DNA of 64,000 bases from Halorubrum yunnanense (GCF_026586675.1 NZ_JAODIX010000031.1:44050-108049); one strand, 5' to 3'. Numbered from the stretch's first letter, positions 27,713 to 36,342 are shown. Translations and numbers: made by a program. The notes: generated from the sequence alone by a model not told the origin.

Positions 27713-28788
27713 TGAGCGAGACCGCGACGCCGGACGGCGAGGGAGACGCGGGCACGAACGCGGACGCGAGACCCGACCGCGGGCTCCGCCGGAACGTCGA
27801 ACTCGCCGGAGTCGGGCTCACGGCCGCCGTCGCAGTCGGGATGCTCGGCTTCCTCCTCCTCTACTGGGCGCAGGACCTCCCGGTCGCGAGCGAGCTGTAC
27901 GCCGCGTTCCGCGCGCTCGGCCTGGGCATGGACGCCGCCTTCGGGACGAACGTGTTCCGCCACCCGATCATGTGGCAGTCGATGGCGGTCGGCGTGCTCG
28001 TCGGCGTCGTCGCGCCGCTCGTCGGCTCCTTCCTCGTCCACCGGGAGATGGCGCTGATCGGCGAGACGCTCGCGCACACGGCGTTCGCGGGGGTCGCCAT
28101 CGGCATCCTCGTCAACGCCTCGACCGGGTGGGACAGCTCGCTCCTGCTCGTCGCGCTCGGCGTCGCGATCGCGGGGGCGCTCGCGGTCCAGTGGCTCACC
28201 GAGCGCACCGACGCATACGGCGACGTCCCCATCGCGATCATGCTCAGCGGGAGCTTCGCGGTCGGCACCCTGATCGTCAGCTACGGGCGCGGGCTGACGG
28301 CGATCAACATCGAGGGGTACCTGTTCGGCAACCTCGCGGTCGTCACCGCCGAGGGCGCGCGGCTGATGGGCGCGCTCTCCCTGCTCGTCGTCGCCGGCGT
28401 GGCGCTGACGTACAAACAGCTCCTCTTCATCACCTTCGACGAGCAGGCGGCGCGGGTCGCCCAGCTGAACGTCACCGGCTACAACACGCTGCTCGTGGTG
28501 ATGACCGCTGTCGTCGTCGTCGGCGCGATGCAGGTGCTCGGCGTCATCCTCGTCGCCGCGATGCTCGTCGTCCCCGTCGCGGCCGCCTCGCAGGTCGCGC
28601 GGAGCTTCCGCGAGACGACGTACCTCGGCGTGATCTTCGGCCAGCTGTCGGTGGTCGGCGGCTTCGCCGTCTCGATCGGGCTCGGCCTCCCCTCCGGCGG
28701 CTCGATCGTCGTCGTTGCGATCGCCGTCTACCTCGCGAGCATCGCCTTCTCCGGCTTCTCGGTGAAGGCGATCTCCGCGCACGGGTGA
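27712..28788 (+). CDS. znuB: Metal ABC transporter permease (ZnuB-like)
   Basis: Membrane subunit of the Zn/Mn importer, 358 aa with about eight to nine helices after a 35-residue acidic N-terminus. The family signature GETLAHTAFAGVAIGILVN is at about residues 115-133, followed by PIAIMLSGSFAVGTLIVS and the C-terminal VILVAAMLVVPVAAASQVA. The start at 27712 overlaps the znuC stop by one base, so coupled translation is expected. It completes the znuACB operon. Confidence 0.92.
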   Translation: MSETATPDGEGDAGTNADARPDRGLRRNVELAGVGLTAAVAVGMLGFLLLYWAQDLPVASELYAAFRALGLGMDAAFGTNVFRHPIMWQSMAVGVLVGVVAPLVGSFLVHREMALIGETLAHTAFAGVAIGILVNASTGWDSSLLLVALGVAIAGALAVQWLTERTDAYGDVPIAIMLSGSFAVGTLIVSYGRGLTAINIEGYLFGNLAVVTAEGARLMGALSLLVVAGVALTYKQLLFITFDEQAARVAQLNVTGYNTLLVVMTAVVVVGAMQVLGVILVAAMLVVPVAAASQVARSFRETTYLGVIFGQLSVVGGFAVSIGLGLPSGGSIVVVAIAVYLASIAFSGFSVKAISAHG

Positions 28789-28875
28789 CCGCCTCACCGG
28801 CCCTCAGCCGACCGCGTGTACACCGATCGCGCGCGCTTTCCACAGACCCTTATGTCCCGACTGCGAGTAGGCTGT

Positions 28876-29160
28876 ATGGGAGAAACGGAAACCTACACGA
28901 TCACCGGTCCCGACGGTGACGAGGAGTCGTTCGAACTGCCCGCCGGTCTCGTCGACGTGCTCAGCGAGCAGGGCGAGCAGGGTACCCGCGTCGTCAGCGA
29001 CGTCGTGGTGCAGGCGATGGCCCAGCAGGCGCACGTCATCGTCCACCACAGCGAGGGCGACGTGCCCGAGGACATCGCGGAGATGAACGACACGGCCGCG
29101 GAGCTGTTCGAGGAGCGGTTCGGGCAGTCGCTGGAGGACGCGCTCGGTCACTCGCACTGA
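28876..29160 (+). CDS. Small conserved haloarchaeal protein
   Basis: 94-aa acidic protein starting MGETETYTITGPDGDEESFELP. It is soluble with a conserved-looking helix (RVVSDVVVQAMAQQAHVIVHHSEGD) and a His-containing C-terminus (GHSH). No domain recognised; function unknown. The ATG at 28876 follows CTTATGTC at about -27, which supports the start over an in-frame ATG 60 nt upstream. Confidence 0.75.
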   Translation: MGETETYTITGPDGDEESFELPAGLVDVLSEQGEQGTRVVSDVVVQAMAQQAHVIVHHSEGDVPEDIAEMNDTAAELFEERFGQSLEDALGHSH

Positions 29161-29255
29161 GACGCGCTCGCCCCTTTCGCCGATTTTCGGCCTCTTTGTG
29201 CGCTGGTTCCCGCGTCGGCCGGCCGCTTAAGCCGCCGCGGGACGTACCGTTATCC

Positions 29256-29690
29256 ATGAGTCACGACTCGGACGCGCCGGTGCTGATCTTCGACGGCGAC
29301 TGTCCGTACTGCTCGGTCGCAGCGCTCGCGCTCCGCCGGCTCGAGGGCGTCGTCGCGGTGCCGTGGGAGGCCGAGCCGGTCGGGCCGTTCCTGGACGCGC
29401 AGTTCGGCTCGCGCCCGTTCGCGATGGTGTTCGTCGACCCCGGCGAGCGCCGCGTGTACGCCGGTCGATCGGCCGCCGAGGAGCTCGCCGACCGCGCGGG
29501 CACTCCCGGGATCGTCGGCGGGCTCGTCCGGGACAACTACGACCGGATCGCCGACGTCGTCGGGACGCTGTCCGGTCGCGGCCGCGACCCGGACGACGTC
29601 CACGAGACGTACCGGCTGAGAGACCCCGCCCGCGACCTCGTCGACGAGCTCCGGCCGGCCGCGAGCGACCCGCCGGAGGCGCTGTCGTGA
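29256..29690 (+). CDS. DCC1-type thiol-disulfide oxidoreductase (DUF393)
   Basis: 144 aa. The hallmark DGDCPYC with a CxxC redox pair is at about residues 13-19 and is followed by a thioredoxin-like fold with FAMVFVDPGERRVYAGRSAAEELA. Members are predicted redox proteins; the substrate is unknown. Start taken at MSHDSDAP (29256). Its TGA overlaps the next gene's GTG (GTGA), so the two are co-translated. Confidence 0.88.
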   Translation: MSHDSDAPVLIFDGDCPYCSVAALALRRLEGVVAVPWEAEPVGPFLDAQFGSRPFAMVFVDPGERRVYAGRSAAEELADRAGTPGIVGGLVRDNYDRIADVVGTLSGRGRDPDDVHETYRLRDPARDLVDELRPAASDPPEALS

Positions 29691-30235
29691 GCGGGCACGG
29701 CAGCAGCGGTAGCGACCCCGAGAGCGACGCGCCGCTCGGCGACTCCGCCGGCGGCACCTACACCCTCCTCGTCGAGCTCGCGGCCCCCGCTACCATCGAG
29801 GTCGGCGCGCTCGGCGAACGTCGCTTCGACGCGGGCGCCTACGGGTACACCGGCAGCGCGCTCGGCGCGGGCGGGTTCTCGCGCGTCGACCGTCACCGCC
29901 GGACCGCCCGGGGCGAGCACGACGTCCGCCACTGGCACGTCGACCACCTGCTCGGCCACCCGGACGCCCGAGTCGACCGCGTCGTCCGGAGCGTCGGCGC
30001 CGACGTCGAGTGCGCGGTCGCCGACCGCCTCCCGGCCGGCCCGGTCGACGGGTTCGGCGCGTCCGACTGCGGCTGTGAGAGCCACCTCGCCGCCGGGGAC
30101 GGGGAACCGCTTGACGCGTTCGCCGCGCGAGTCAGGGACGCGCACGAGGCGGCGGTCCCGACGTCCGGCGAGGGAGGGGTCGCGAGCAGGGCGGCCGAGC
30201 CCGGCCCGCGCGTCGACGTTGTCACCGGCGAGTAG
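29687..30235 (+). CDS. GIY-YIG nuclease family protein (DUF123)
   Basis: 182-aa protein with GTG start overlapping the previous stop. The DUF123 branch of the GIY-YIG superfamily is recognised by TYTLLVELAAPATIEVGALG, the YGYTGSALG turn, HWHVDHLLGH, and the Cys/His cluster GASDCGCESHL near residues 123-133. Function of DUF123 is unknown; a structure-specific nuclease role is inferred from the fold. N-terminal 20 residues are a Ser/Gly/Asp-rich extension. Confidence 0.82.
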   Translation: MSGHGSSGSDPESDAPLGDSAGGTYTLLVELAAPATIEVGALGERRFDAGAYGYTGSALGAGGFSRVDRHRRTARGEHDVRHWHVDHLLGHPDARVDRVVRSVGADVECAVADRLPAGPVDGFGASDCGCESHLAAGDGEPLDAFAARVRDAHEAAVPTSGEGGVASRAAEPGPRVDVVTGE

Positions 30236-30246
30236 CGCTCGTCTAG

Positions 30247-30729
30247 TTATAAATCGTACCGTTTGACGATGTCGGTGAGCTGCTCGCGTCGCCCCTCGAT
30301 CGCCTCGTCGCGCAGGGCCGTCTCCTCCGGCGTCGGACAGGTCAACTCCGGGACGGTCGCCGGCGAGCCATCCTCGGCGAGCGCGACGAACGTGAAGTAG
30401 GAGGTGGTCGTCCGGCGCTCCTCGTTGGTCCGCGGGTTCTCCGCGCGCACGTCGACCTTCACGTCGAGGCTCGTGCGCCCGACGCTGAACACGTACCCCT
30501 CGATCACGGCGACCTCGCCGGTCTCGATGGGCGCGATGAAGTCCACGTGGTCCATCGAGGCGGTGACCACCTGCCGGTTCGCGAAGCGCATGCCGGCGAT
30601 CGCGCCGCAGATGTCCATCCAGTGGAGGACCGCGCCCCCGAGCGCCCGGCCGAGGTTGTTCGTGTCGTTCGGGAGCAGCATCTCGGTCATCTCCGTGTAC
30701 GACTCCGCGACGGTTGCCGTCTCGTCCAT
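30247..30729 (-). CDS. Acyl-CoA thioesterase (hotdog fold)
   Basis: Single hotdog-domain thioesterase hydrolysing acyl-CoA. Typical segments: MLLPNDTNNLGRALGGAVLHWMDICGA, RQVVTASMDHVDFIAPIETGEV and VFSVGRTSLDVKVDV. 160 aa, normal for the cytosolic acyl-CoA hydrolase family. The stop codon lies in TTATAAATCG at 30247-30256, in a 11-bp gap between convergent genes. Confidence 0.92.
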   Translation of the reverse strand: MDETATVAESYTEMTEMLLPNDTNNLGRALGGAVLHWMDICGAIAGMRFANRQVVTASMDHVDFIAPIETGEVAVIEGYVFSVGRTSLDVKVDVRAENPRTNEERRTTTSYFTFVALAEDGSPATVPELTCPTPEETALRDEAIEGRREQLTDIVKRYDL

Positions 30730-30819
30730 ACCGCCGATGGACGGGCGGGCGACTTGAACCTCAGGCTCTCGGTGTTCGGGCCGCGGCGTCTCGGCCTTGA
30801 CGCCCAGAGCGCCGCCCTG

Positions 30820-31272
30820 TCAGGAGCCCTCGGGGGGACCGTCGTCGAAATGAACGGAGTCCGGGGAGCGCCCGGCCTCGTCGATCACCTCGTCGGAGAC
30901 GACGACCGGGCAGTCGATCCGCACGGCGAGCGCGAGCGCGTCGGAGGGACGGGAGTCGAAGACGAACTGCTCGGGCTCGCCGTCCTCGTACCGCTCCGCG
31001 TCGACCTTCGCGTAGAAGGTGCCGTCGCGGAGGTCGTCGACGCGAACGCGGTCGATCGCCCCGCCGAACTCGGTGAGGATGTCGACGAGCAGGTCGTGCG
31101 TCAGCGGTCGGTCGAACGGCTCGCCCTCCAGCGCCATCCCGATCGACTGCGCCTGGTCGGCGCTGACGAAGATCGGGACGTACTCGTCGCGGACGGAGAG
31201 GATGACAGCGGGCACGTCGCCGCCCGGCGCGGAGCCCGCTCCGACTCCGACGACCTCGGCTTCGTGTTCCAT
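30820..31272 (-). CDS. Bifunctional nuclease family protein (DUF151)
   Basis: 150 aa, homologous to plant and bacterial BFN/DUF151 proteins. Visible features are VPIFVSADQAQSIGMALEGE, the RPLTHDLLVDILTEFGG helix, and FDSRPSDALALAVRIDCPVVVSDEV, the most conserved block. Nuclease activity was described for plant members; archaeal function is unknown. The start is MEHEAEVVGV at 31272, 39 nt inside a longer in-frame stretch. Confidence 0.9.
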   Translation of the reverse strand: MEHEAEVVGVGAGSAPGGDVPAVILSVRDEYVPIFVSADQAQSIGMALEGEPFDRPLTHDLLVDILTEFGGAIDRVRVDDLRDGTFYAKVDAERYEDGEPEQFVFDSRPSDALALAVRIDCPVVVSDEVIDEAGRSPDSVHFDDGPPEGS

Positions 31273-31342
31273 AACGGATCGTGGCGGCGGCGGCATGAAT
31301 AGCTGTCCCATGCGGGGGCGGCTCCCGGCGCGAGTCGAGCGC

Positions 31343-32038
31343 TCACCGGCCGGCGCCCCGGTACCAGTACGCCCACGCGACCGTGAACACGAGCGCCGCG
31401 CCGACGAAGAAGACGACGCCGGGTTCGAGCGCGGAGACGGCGTACTCGGCGACCGGGTCGACGACGTACTCGACTGTCCCGTCGACCGCCGTATCGCCGC
31501 CGTCGGCGGCGGTCTCGGTCCCCCCGCCGTCGGCCGCGTCCTCGGTCGCGCCCCCCGCGTCTCCGCCCCCGGTCGTGGTCGTCACGCGGGCCGTCGGCCC
31601 CGCCACCGCGAGGAGGCGCTGGGCGACGACGGCCGCCATCCCGATGAGCCCGTACCCGCCGAGCAGCCGCATCAGCGCGCTCTTGATCCCGGCCGACTCC
31701 TCGCTGCCCCCGGCGAACAGCACGAGGGGCTCGTCGGCGGCCGCGTACACGTCCATCTCGCGGCCCTTCTCGGAGTAGGTCGTGTCGACGACGTCGACGA
31801 GGTCGGCCCCGTCGAGCTTCGCGAGGTGGTACTGCACGTTCTGGAGTGAGGTGTCGACCGCACCCGCGAGCTCCGACTTCGTCGCCGGCTCGTCGTGGAG
31901 GCGACTGAGTATCTCGCGGGCGGTCTCGGAGCCGAGCGCGGCGATGAGCTCGTCCGCGTCCTCGTCGTCGACGCCCACGACCCGCGGGTCCCTGTCGTCG
32001 GGGGTCGCGTCGGGGAGGGAGGGCAACAGCCGCGACAT
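31343..32038 (-). CDS. Membrane-anchored ArsR-type winged-helix regulator
   Basis: 231 aa. N-terminal winged helix (residues about 28-95): LGSETAREILSRLHDEPATKSELA and SLQNVQYHLAKLDGADLV. Two hydrophobic segments follow: GGYGLIGMAAVVAQRLLAVAG (about 126-145) and EPGVVFFVGAALVFTVAWAYWY (near the C-terminus), with a Thr/Gly/Asp-rich linker between. So the DNA-binding domain is tethered to the membrane, a design common in haloarchaea. Divergent from the TraB-type gene, 109 bp apart. Confidence 0.85.
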   Translation of the reverse strand: MSRLLPSLPDATPDDRDPRVVGVDDEDADELIAALGSETAREILSRLHDEPATKSELAGAVDTSLQNVQYHLAKLDGADLVDVVDTTYSEKGREMDVYAAADEPLVLFAGGSEESAGIKSALMRLLGGYGLIGMAAVVAQRLLAVAGPTARVTTTTGGGDAGGATEDAADGGGTETAADGGDTAVDGTVEYVVDPVAEYAVSALEPGVVFFVGAALVFTVAWAYWYRGAGR

Positions 32039-32147
32039 GAGCGGGATTCTGCGCCGTGCGGATACAAATTTGTTGGATCGGCGACGGCCTCGACGGCTCG
32101 ATACCGACTCACAAACCCTAAACGCGGCGAGGGGGTACGTCCGGGCA

Positions 32148-33920
32148 ATGACAGAGACGCCAGGGGGCTCCGACGGCGCGTCCGCGCCTCCGACGGCGAG
32201 CGACTCCGGGGCGGCGTCCGCGGCGGACCCTCCCGACCGCGCCGCCGAGGCCGGCTCCGTGGCCGTCGTCGGCACCGCGCACGTCTCCGAGCGCTCGGTC
32301 GACGAAGTCGAGGAGACCATCGAGCGGGAGCGGCCGGATGTCGTCGCCGTCGAGCTCGACGAGGGCCGGTACCGCCAGCTCCAGGGCGAGACCCCCGACG
32401 ACCTCGACGCGGGCGACCTCCTGCGCGGGAACACGGTCTTCCAGTTCCTCGCCTACTGGATGCTCTCGTACGTCCAGACCCAGCTCGGCGAGCGCTTCGA
32501 CATCGAGCCGGGCGCGGACATGCGCGCGGCCATCGACGTCGCCGAGGGGCTCGGCGTCGACGTGGCCCTCGTGGATCGGGACATCCAGACGACGATCCAG
32601 CGCTTCTGGGCCCGGATGACTCTCACGGAGAAGCTCCGGATGGTCGGCGGGCTCGCGTTCGGCGTCACCGACTCCCGGATCGTCGGCGTGCTCGCGGGGC
32701 TGTTCGTCGGGATCCTCGCGGGCCCGGCGATCGGCCTATTCGGCGGCGCCCTCGGGGTCACGAACGCGCTCCTGACGAGCGTGACCGGCGGCGTGCTCGT
32801 CGCCGTCGCCGTCGGCGTCGCCGTCGATCAGGTCGGCAAGGCCGCGCTGTCGCCGGACGGCCGGCTTTACGCGGCGAGCGGGCTCGGCGTGGCCGCCGGG
32901 ATCGCCGCGGCGGCCTCCGGGGTCGCGAACGGGCTCGTCTCGACGTACCTCGGCGGCTTCGCCGTGACGGCGATCGGTAGCCTCGCCCTCGGGGTCTCGC
33001 TCGGGCTGACGCTCGGCGCGGTCGTGGCGGCGCTGCTCGGCCTGACCGACCGTGGCGAGGAGCCGGACCACGGCGGCATCGAGGAGCTCGGCGTCGAGGA
33101 GCTCACCGACACCGACGTGGTGACGATGATGATGGAGGAGTTCCGCCAGTTCTCCCCGGGCGGCGCCGAGGCGCTCATCGACGAGCGGGACGCCTTTATC
33201 GCTCACCGGCTCGTCGCCCTCCGGGACGCCGGCAAGGACGTCGTCGCCGTCGTCGGCGCGGGCCACCGGGCGGGGATCGAGGGATACCTCGCGAACCCCG
33301 AAACGCTCCCCCCGATGGAGGGCTTGGTCGGCCGCGAGCGGGGCGGGAGCAGGCTGCCGTGGAAGAAGGCGATCGGCTACGCGATCACCGTCGGCTTCGT
33401 TGGCTTCTTCGTCCTCTTGGCGCTGGCGGGCGTCGAGAACGCCTTCCTCTTCCGGCTGTTCGGCGCGTGGTTCCTCATCAACGGGGTGTTCGCGTTCGGC
33501 TTCGCGAAGCTCGCTGGCGCGCGGTGGAGCTCGGCCGGCGTCGGCGGCGCGGTCGCGTGGATGACGTCGATCAACCCCGTGCTCGCGCCCGGCTGGTTCA
33601 CCGGCTACGTCGAGCTCCGCCACCTCACGGTGAACGTCGGCGACATCGGCACGCTCAACGAGCTGCTCTCCGACGAGACGCTGTCCCCGTCCGGTCTGGT
33701 CTCCCGGATGCTGGACGTCCCCCTCTTCAAGCTCATCGTCGTCGTCGCGATGACGAACATCGGGAGCATCGTCGCGAGCTTCCTGTTCGCGGTCTACGTG
33801 ATCCCGGCGATGTTCGGCGACGTGGGCGGCGTCGACGAGGTGGGACGGCTCATGGTCGAGGGCGCGAGGACCGGCGCGGAGCTGATTCGAGGCGCTCTCG
33901 CGGGCGGGGGTGGGGCGTGA
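32148..33920 (+). CDS. TraB family protein with C-terminal membrane domain
   Basis: 590 aa. The TraB/PrgY domain starts with VAVVGTAHVSERSVDEVEE (about residues 39-57), DVVAVELDEGRYRQL and ALVDRDIQTTIQRFW, and ends with VVAVVGAGHRAGIEGYL. Between and after it are about seven to eight hydrophobic segments. The conserved GTAH and GxGH residues resemble the erythromycin esterase/Tiki metalloprotease-like fold. Archaeal role unknown. The N-terminal 35 residues are Ser/Ala/Asp-rich. Next gene starts 25 nt downstream. Confidence 0.9.
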   Translation: MTETPGGSDGASAPPTASDSGAASAADPPDRAAEAGSVAVVGTAHVSERSVDEVEETIERERPDVVAVELDEGRYRQLQGETPDDLDAGDLLRGNTVFQFLAYWMLSYVQTQLGERFDIEPGADMRAAIDVAEGLGVDVALVDRDIQTTIQRFWARMTLTEKLRMVGGLAFGVTDSRIVGVLAGLFVGILAGPAIGLFGGALGVTNALLTSVTGGVLVAVAVGVAVDQVGKAALSPDGRLYAASGLGVAAGIAAAASGVANGLVSTYLGGFAVTAIGSLALGVSLGLTLGAVVAALLGLTDRGEEPDHGGIEELGVEELTDTDVVTMMMEEFRQFSPGGAEALIDERDAFIAHRLVALRDAGKDVVAVVGAGHRAGIEGYLANPETLPPMEGLVGRERGGSRLPWKKAIGYAITVGFVGFFVLLALAGVENAFLFRLFGAWFLINGVFAFGFAKLAGARWSSAGVGGAVAWMTSINPVLAPGWFTGYVELRHLTVNVGDIGTLNELLSDETLSPSGLVSRMLDVPLFKLIVVVAMTNIGSIVASFLFAVYVIPAMFGDVGGVDEVGRLMVEGARTGAELIRGALAGGGGA

Positions 33921-33945
33921 CCCGACTCACGCTCGGGGGGCGAGC

Positions 33946-34614
33946 ATGAGCTCGGCCCTCGGAGGCCGCCGGATCGCCGGGCTCTACTTCAGCGGCACGG
34001 AGCTGCGGGACCTGCTCGTCGCGTGGCTCGCGCTCGGCGTCGCGTTCACCCTCTTTTTCGTCAACGGCACCGCCGGCTTCGACCGGCTGCTCGCGGCGGG
34101 CGTCCTCCCGCCGCTGCTCGTCGGCCTGCTCACCGCCGGGGTCGCGTTCCTCCTCCACGAGATCGCCCACAAGGTCGTCGCGGTCCACTACGACCAGGTC
34201 GCCGAGTTCCGGGCCGACAACAGCATGCTGTTCTTAGCCGTGATGAGCTCGCTTCTGGGGTTCATCTTCGCCGCGCCCGGCGCGGTCCACCACCGCGGCC
34301 GGCTGACCCCGAGGGAGCACGGTCACATCGCGCTCGCGGGCCCGGTCGTCAACCTCCTGCTCACGCTCGTCTTCCTGCCGGCGCTCCTGCTCGGCCCGGT
34401 CGTCGGGAGCCCGGTGATCACCCTCATCGGCTCCCGCGGGATCGCGATCAACGTCTTCCTCGCCGCCTTCAACCTGATCCCGTACGGCCCCCTCGACGGG
34501 AAGACCGTGCTCGACTGGAGCAAGGCGGCGTGGGCCGGCTTCTTCCTCGTCTCCGCCGCGCTCACCGTCGGGCTCGTGTTCGTCCTCGGGCTCGGCTTCG
34601 GCGGGCCGTTCTGA
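33946..34614 (+). CDS. Site-2 protease-like membrane metalloprotease
   Basis: 222-aa polytopic protein with the zinc motif HEIAH (about residues 68-72) in a membrane helix and the second S2P motif NLIPYGPLDGKTV, in which Asp is the third ligand. Between them a loop with RADNSMLFLAVMSSLLGF and LAGPVVNLLLTLVFLPALL. Such proteases cleave membrane-spanning substrates; the target is unknown. Directly downstream of the TraB-family gene and likely co-transcribed. Confidence 0.9.
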   Translation: MSSALGGRRIAGLYFSGTELRDLLVAWLALGVAFTLFFVNGTAGFDRLLAAGVLPPLLVGLLTAGVAFLLHEIAHKVVAVHYDQVAEFRADNSMLFLAVMSSLLGFIFAAPGAVHHRGRLTPREHGHIALAGPVVNLLLTLVFLPALLLGPVVGSPVITLIGSRGIAINVFLAAFNLIPYGPLDGKTVLDWSKAAWAGFFLVSAALTVGLVFVLGLGFGGPF

Positions 34615-34717
34615 GGCGGTCGGCGGCGGCCCGTCACCGGCCGCTCGCTCGCCACCGACGGCTCGCCCGCCCGACGGGAACGGTGCGCTTTTGCTCCGCG
34701 GGCGTCCCTCGACACAC

Positions 34718-35752
34718 ATGACCGAGGGCGACGGCGGAGACGGTGGACACGCGAGCGAGGGGGGAGAACCGAGCGAGGGCGACGAGGAGCTCACCTACGC
34801 CGACGCCGGCGTCGACATCGACGCGAGCGAGGCGGCGACCGCGGCGCTGATCGGCGCGGTCGGCGAGGCCGAGGGCGACTACGCCGGCCTCCTCGACATC
34901 GGCGACCGGTACCTCGCGCTCGCGACCGACGGCGTGGGGACGAAGCTCCTCGTCGCCGAGGCGCTCGGCGACTACTCGACGGTCGGCATCGACTGCATCG
35001 CGATGAACGTCAACGACCTCGTCGCCGCCGGCGTCCGCCCCGTCGCGTTCGTCGACTACCTCGCCGTCGACGAGCCGGACGAGCGGTTCGCCGAACAGGT
35101 GGGCGACGGGCTCTCGCGCGGCGCCGAGCTCGCCGACATGGAGCTCGTCGGCGGCGAGACGGCCGTGATGCCCGAGGTGGTCCGCGGGCTCGACCTCGCG
35201 GGCACCTGCGCCGGGCTCGCCGCCAAGGATGCGGTGTTCGACGGCGCGGCCCGGCCGGGCGACGCCCTCGTCGGCTGGCGCTCCTCCGGAATCCACTCGA
35301 ACGGGCTCACGCTGGCGCGGGAGGCCGTCACGCGCGACCACGCCTACACCGATCCCTGCCCGTTCGAGGGGTACGAGACGCTCGGCGAGGCCCTCTTGGA
35401 GCCGACTCGGATATACACCGACCTGCTCGACCCGATGCGCGCACACGGCGTCCGCGGCGCGGCCCACGTGACGGGCGGCGGCTGGACGAACCTGACGCGG
35501 CTCGGGGATCACCACTACGCGATCGAGGACGCGTACGACCCGCAGCCCGTCTTCGAGTTCGTGCAGTCCGAGGGGCGCGTCTCCGACGAGGAGATGCACC
35601 GGACGTTCAACATGGGCACCGGCTTCGTGGCCGCGCTCGACGCCGCCGACGCCGAGTCGCTAGCCGACGAGACCGAGGGTCGTGTGATCGGGCGTGTCGA
35701 GGAGAGTGAGGGCGACGAGGGGAGCGTCGCGATCCGCGGATTAGACATATAA
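34718..35752 (+). CDS. purM: Phosphoribosylformylglycinamidine cyclo-ligase (AIR synthetase)
   Basis: Fifth step of purine synthesis, ATP-dependent ring closure of FGAM to AIR. 344 aa with LTYADAGVDIDASEAATAALI, LATDGVGTKLLVAEAL, CIAMNVNDLVAAGVRPVAFVDYLA, LVGGETAVMPEVV, SSGIHSNGLTLAR and AHVTGGGWTNLTRL. The first 30 residues are an acidic haloarchaeal extension. Its TAA lies inside ATATAAATGG, the first box of the repeat array that follows. Confidence 0.96.
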   Translation: MTEGDGGDGGHASEGGEPSEGDEELTYADAGVDIDASEAATAALIGAVGEAEGDYAGLLDIGDRYLALATDGVGTKLLVAEALGDYSTVGIDCIAMNVNDLVAAGVRPVAFVDYLAVDEPDERFAEQVGDGLSRGAELADMELVGGETAVMPEVVRGLDLAGTCAGLAAKDAVFDGAARPGDALVGWRSSGIHSNGLTLAREAVTRDHAYTDPCPFEGYETLGEALLEPTRIYTDLLDPMRAHGVRGAAHVTGGGWTNLTRLGDHHYAIEDAYDPQPVFEFVQSEGRVSDEEMHRTFNMGTGFVAALDAADAESLADETEGRVIGRVEESEGDEGSVAIRGLDI

Positions 35753-36342
35753 ATGGTCGCTGTCGGTGGGGAGCCGGCTGCTGTCGGCGCGGATCCGGTT
35801 GCTGTCGACATCGTCGTCGTTCATTTATAAATGGCTGCTGTCGTGGGGGCGTCCTCTGGAGAGGCTCCGCGCGTTCACTCATAAATCGTTGCTCGCGCGG
35901 TGAACTGTTTCGGATTCTCATTCGCTCATTTATAAATGGTTGATAGCAGATCGGCAGCGAACACCTCCAAAGCCCCAGCCGTTTATTTATAAGTAGTTGA
36001 CGCCGGATCGACGGTGAACAGCTTCAAAGCCCCAGCCGCGAGGACTCGCGCGGCTCGCTGTGCTCCTCGCTCAGTCGCTAACGCTCCTTCGCTACGGTGC
36101 TTGCATCGCCATGCTTCGTCCTCGCGACTGCCCCTTTGAGTCCCATCCCGCACAGCACCGCACGGCACCTCATACCTCCCCAGCCTCGCGGCTCGCGCTT
36201 GTCAGCGGTCGCCGCGTCCAGCGAGGGACCTCCGGTCCCTCTGGCAGCCGGCGCGTAGCGCCGGCGACCTCGCGCGTGCGACTCGCGCCCTGTCGGGCGC
36301 TCGTCGGCACGCGCCACCGCACCGCCTCGTTTATTTATAAAG
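35747..36342 (+). repeat. Intergenic element, copy B (full form with 5' module array)
   Basis: The 582-bp gap between convergent purM and the DUF6360-like gene is filled by this element. The 5' part is an array of modules beginning with TATAAATGG-type boxes at about 35748, 35826, 35880, 35930 and 35988; the last two continue into GAACACCTCCAAAGCCCCAG or a variant. The body has arms GCGAGGAC (36038-36045) and GTCCTCGC (36118-36125), CCCCTTTGAGTCCCA (about 36131), ACCTCCCCAGCCTCGCG (about 36174), and hairpins GAGGGACC/GGTCCCTC (36223-36241), GCCGGCGC/GCGCCGGC (36247-36265), GCGCCC/GGGCGC (36285-36300). It ends GCGCCACCGCACCG...TTTATAAA. Confidence 0.8.
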
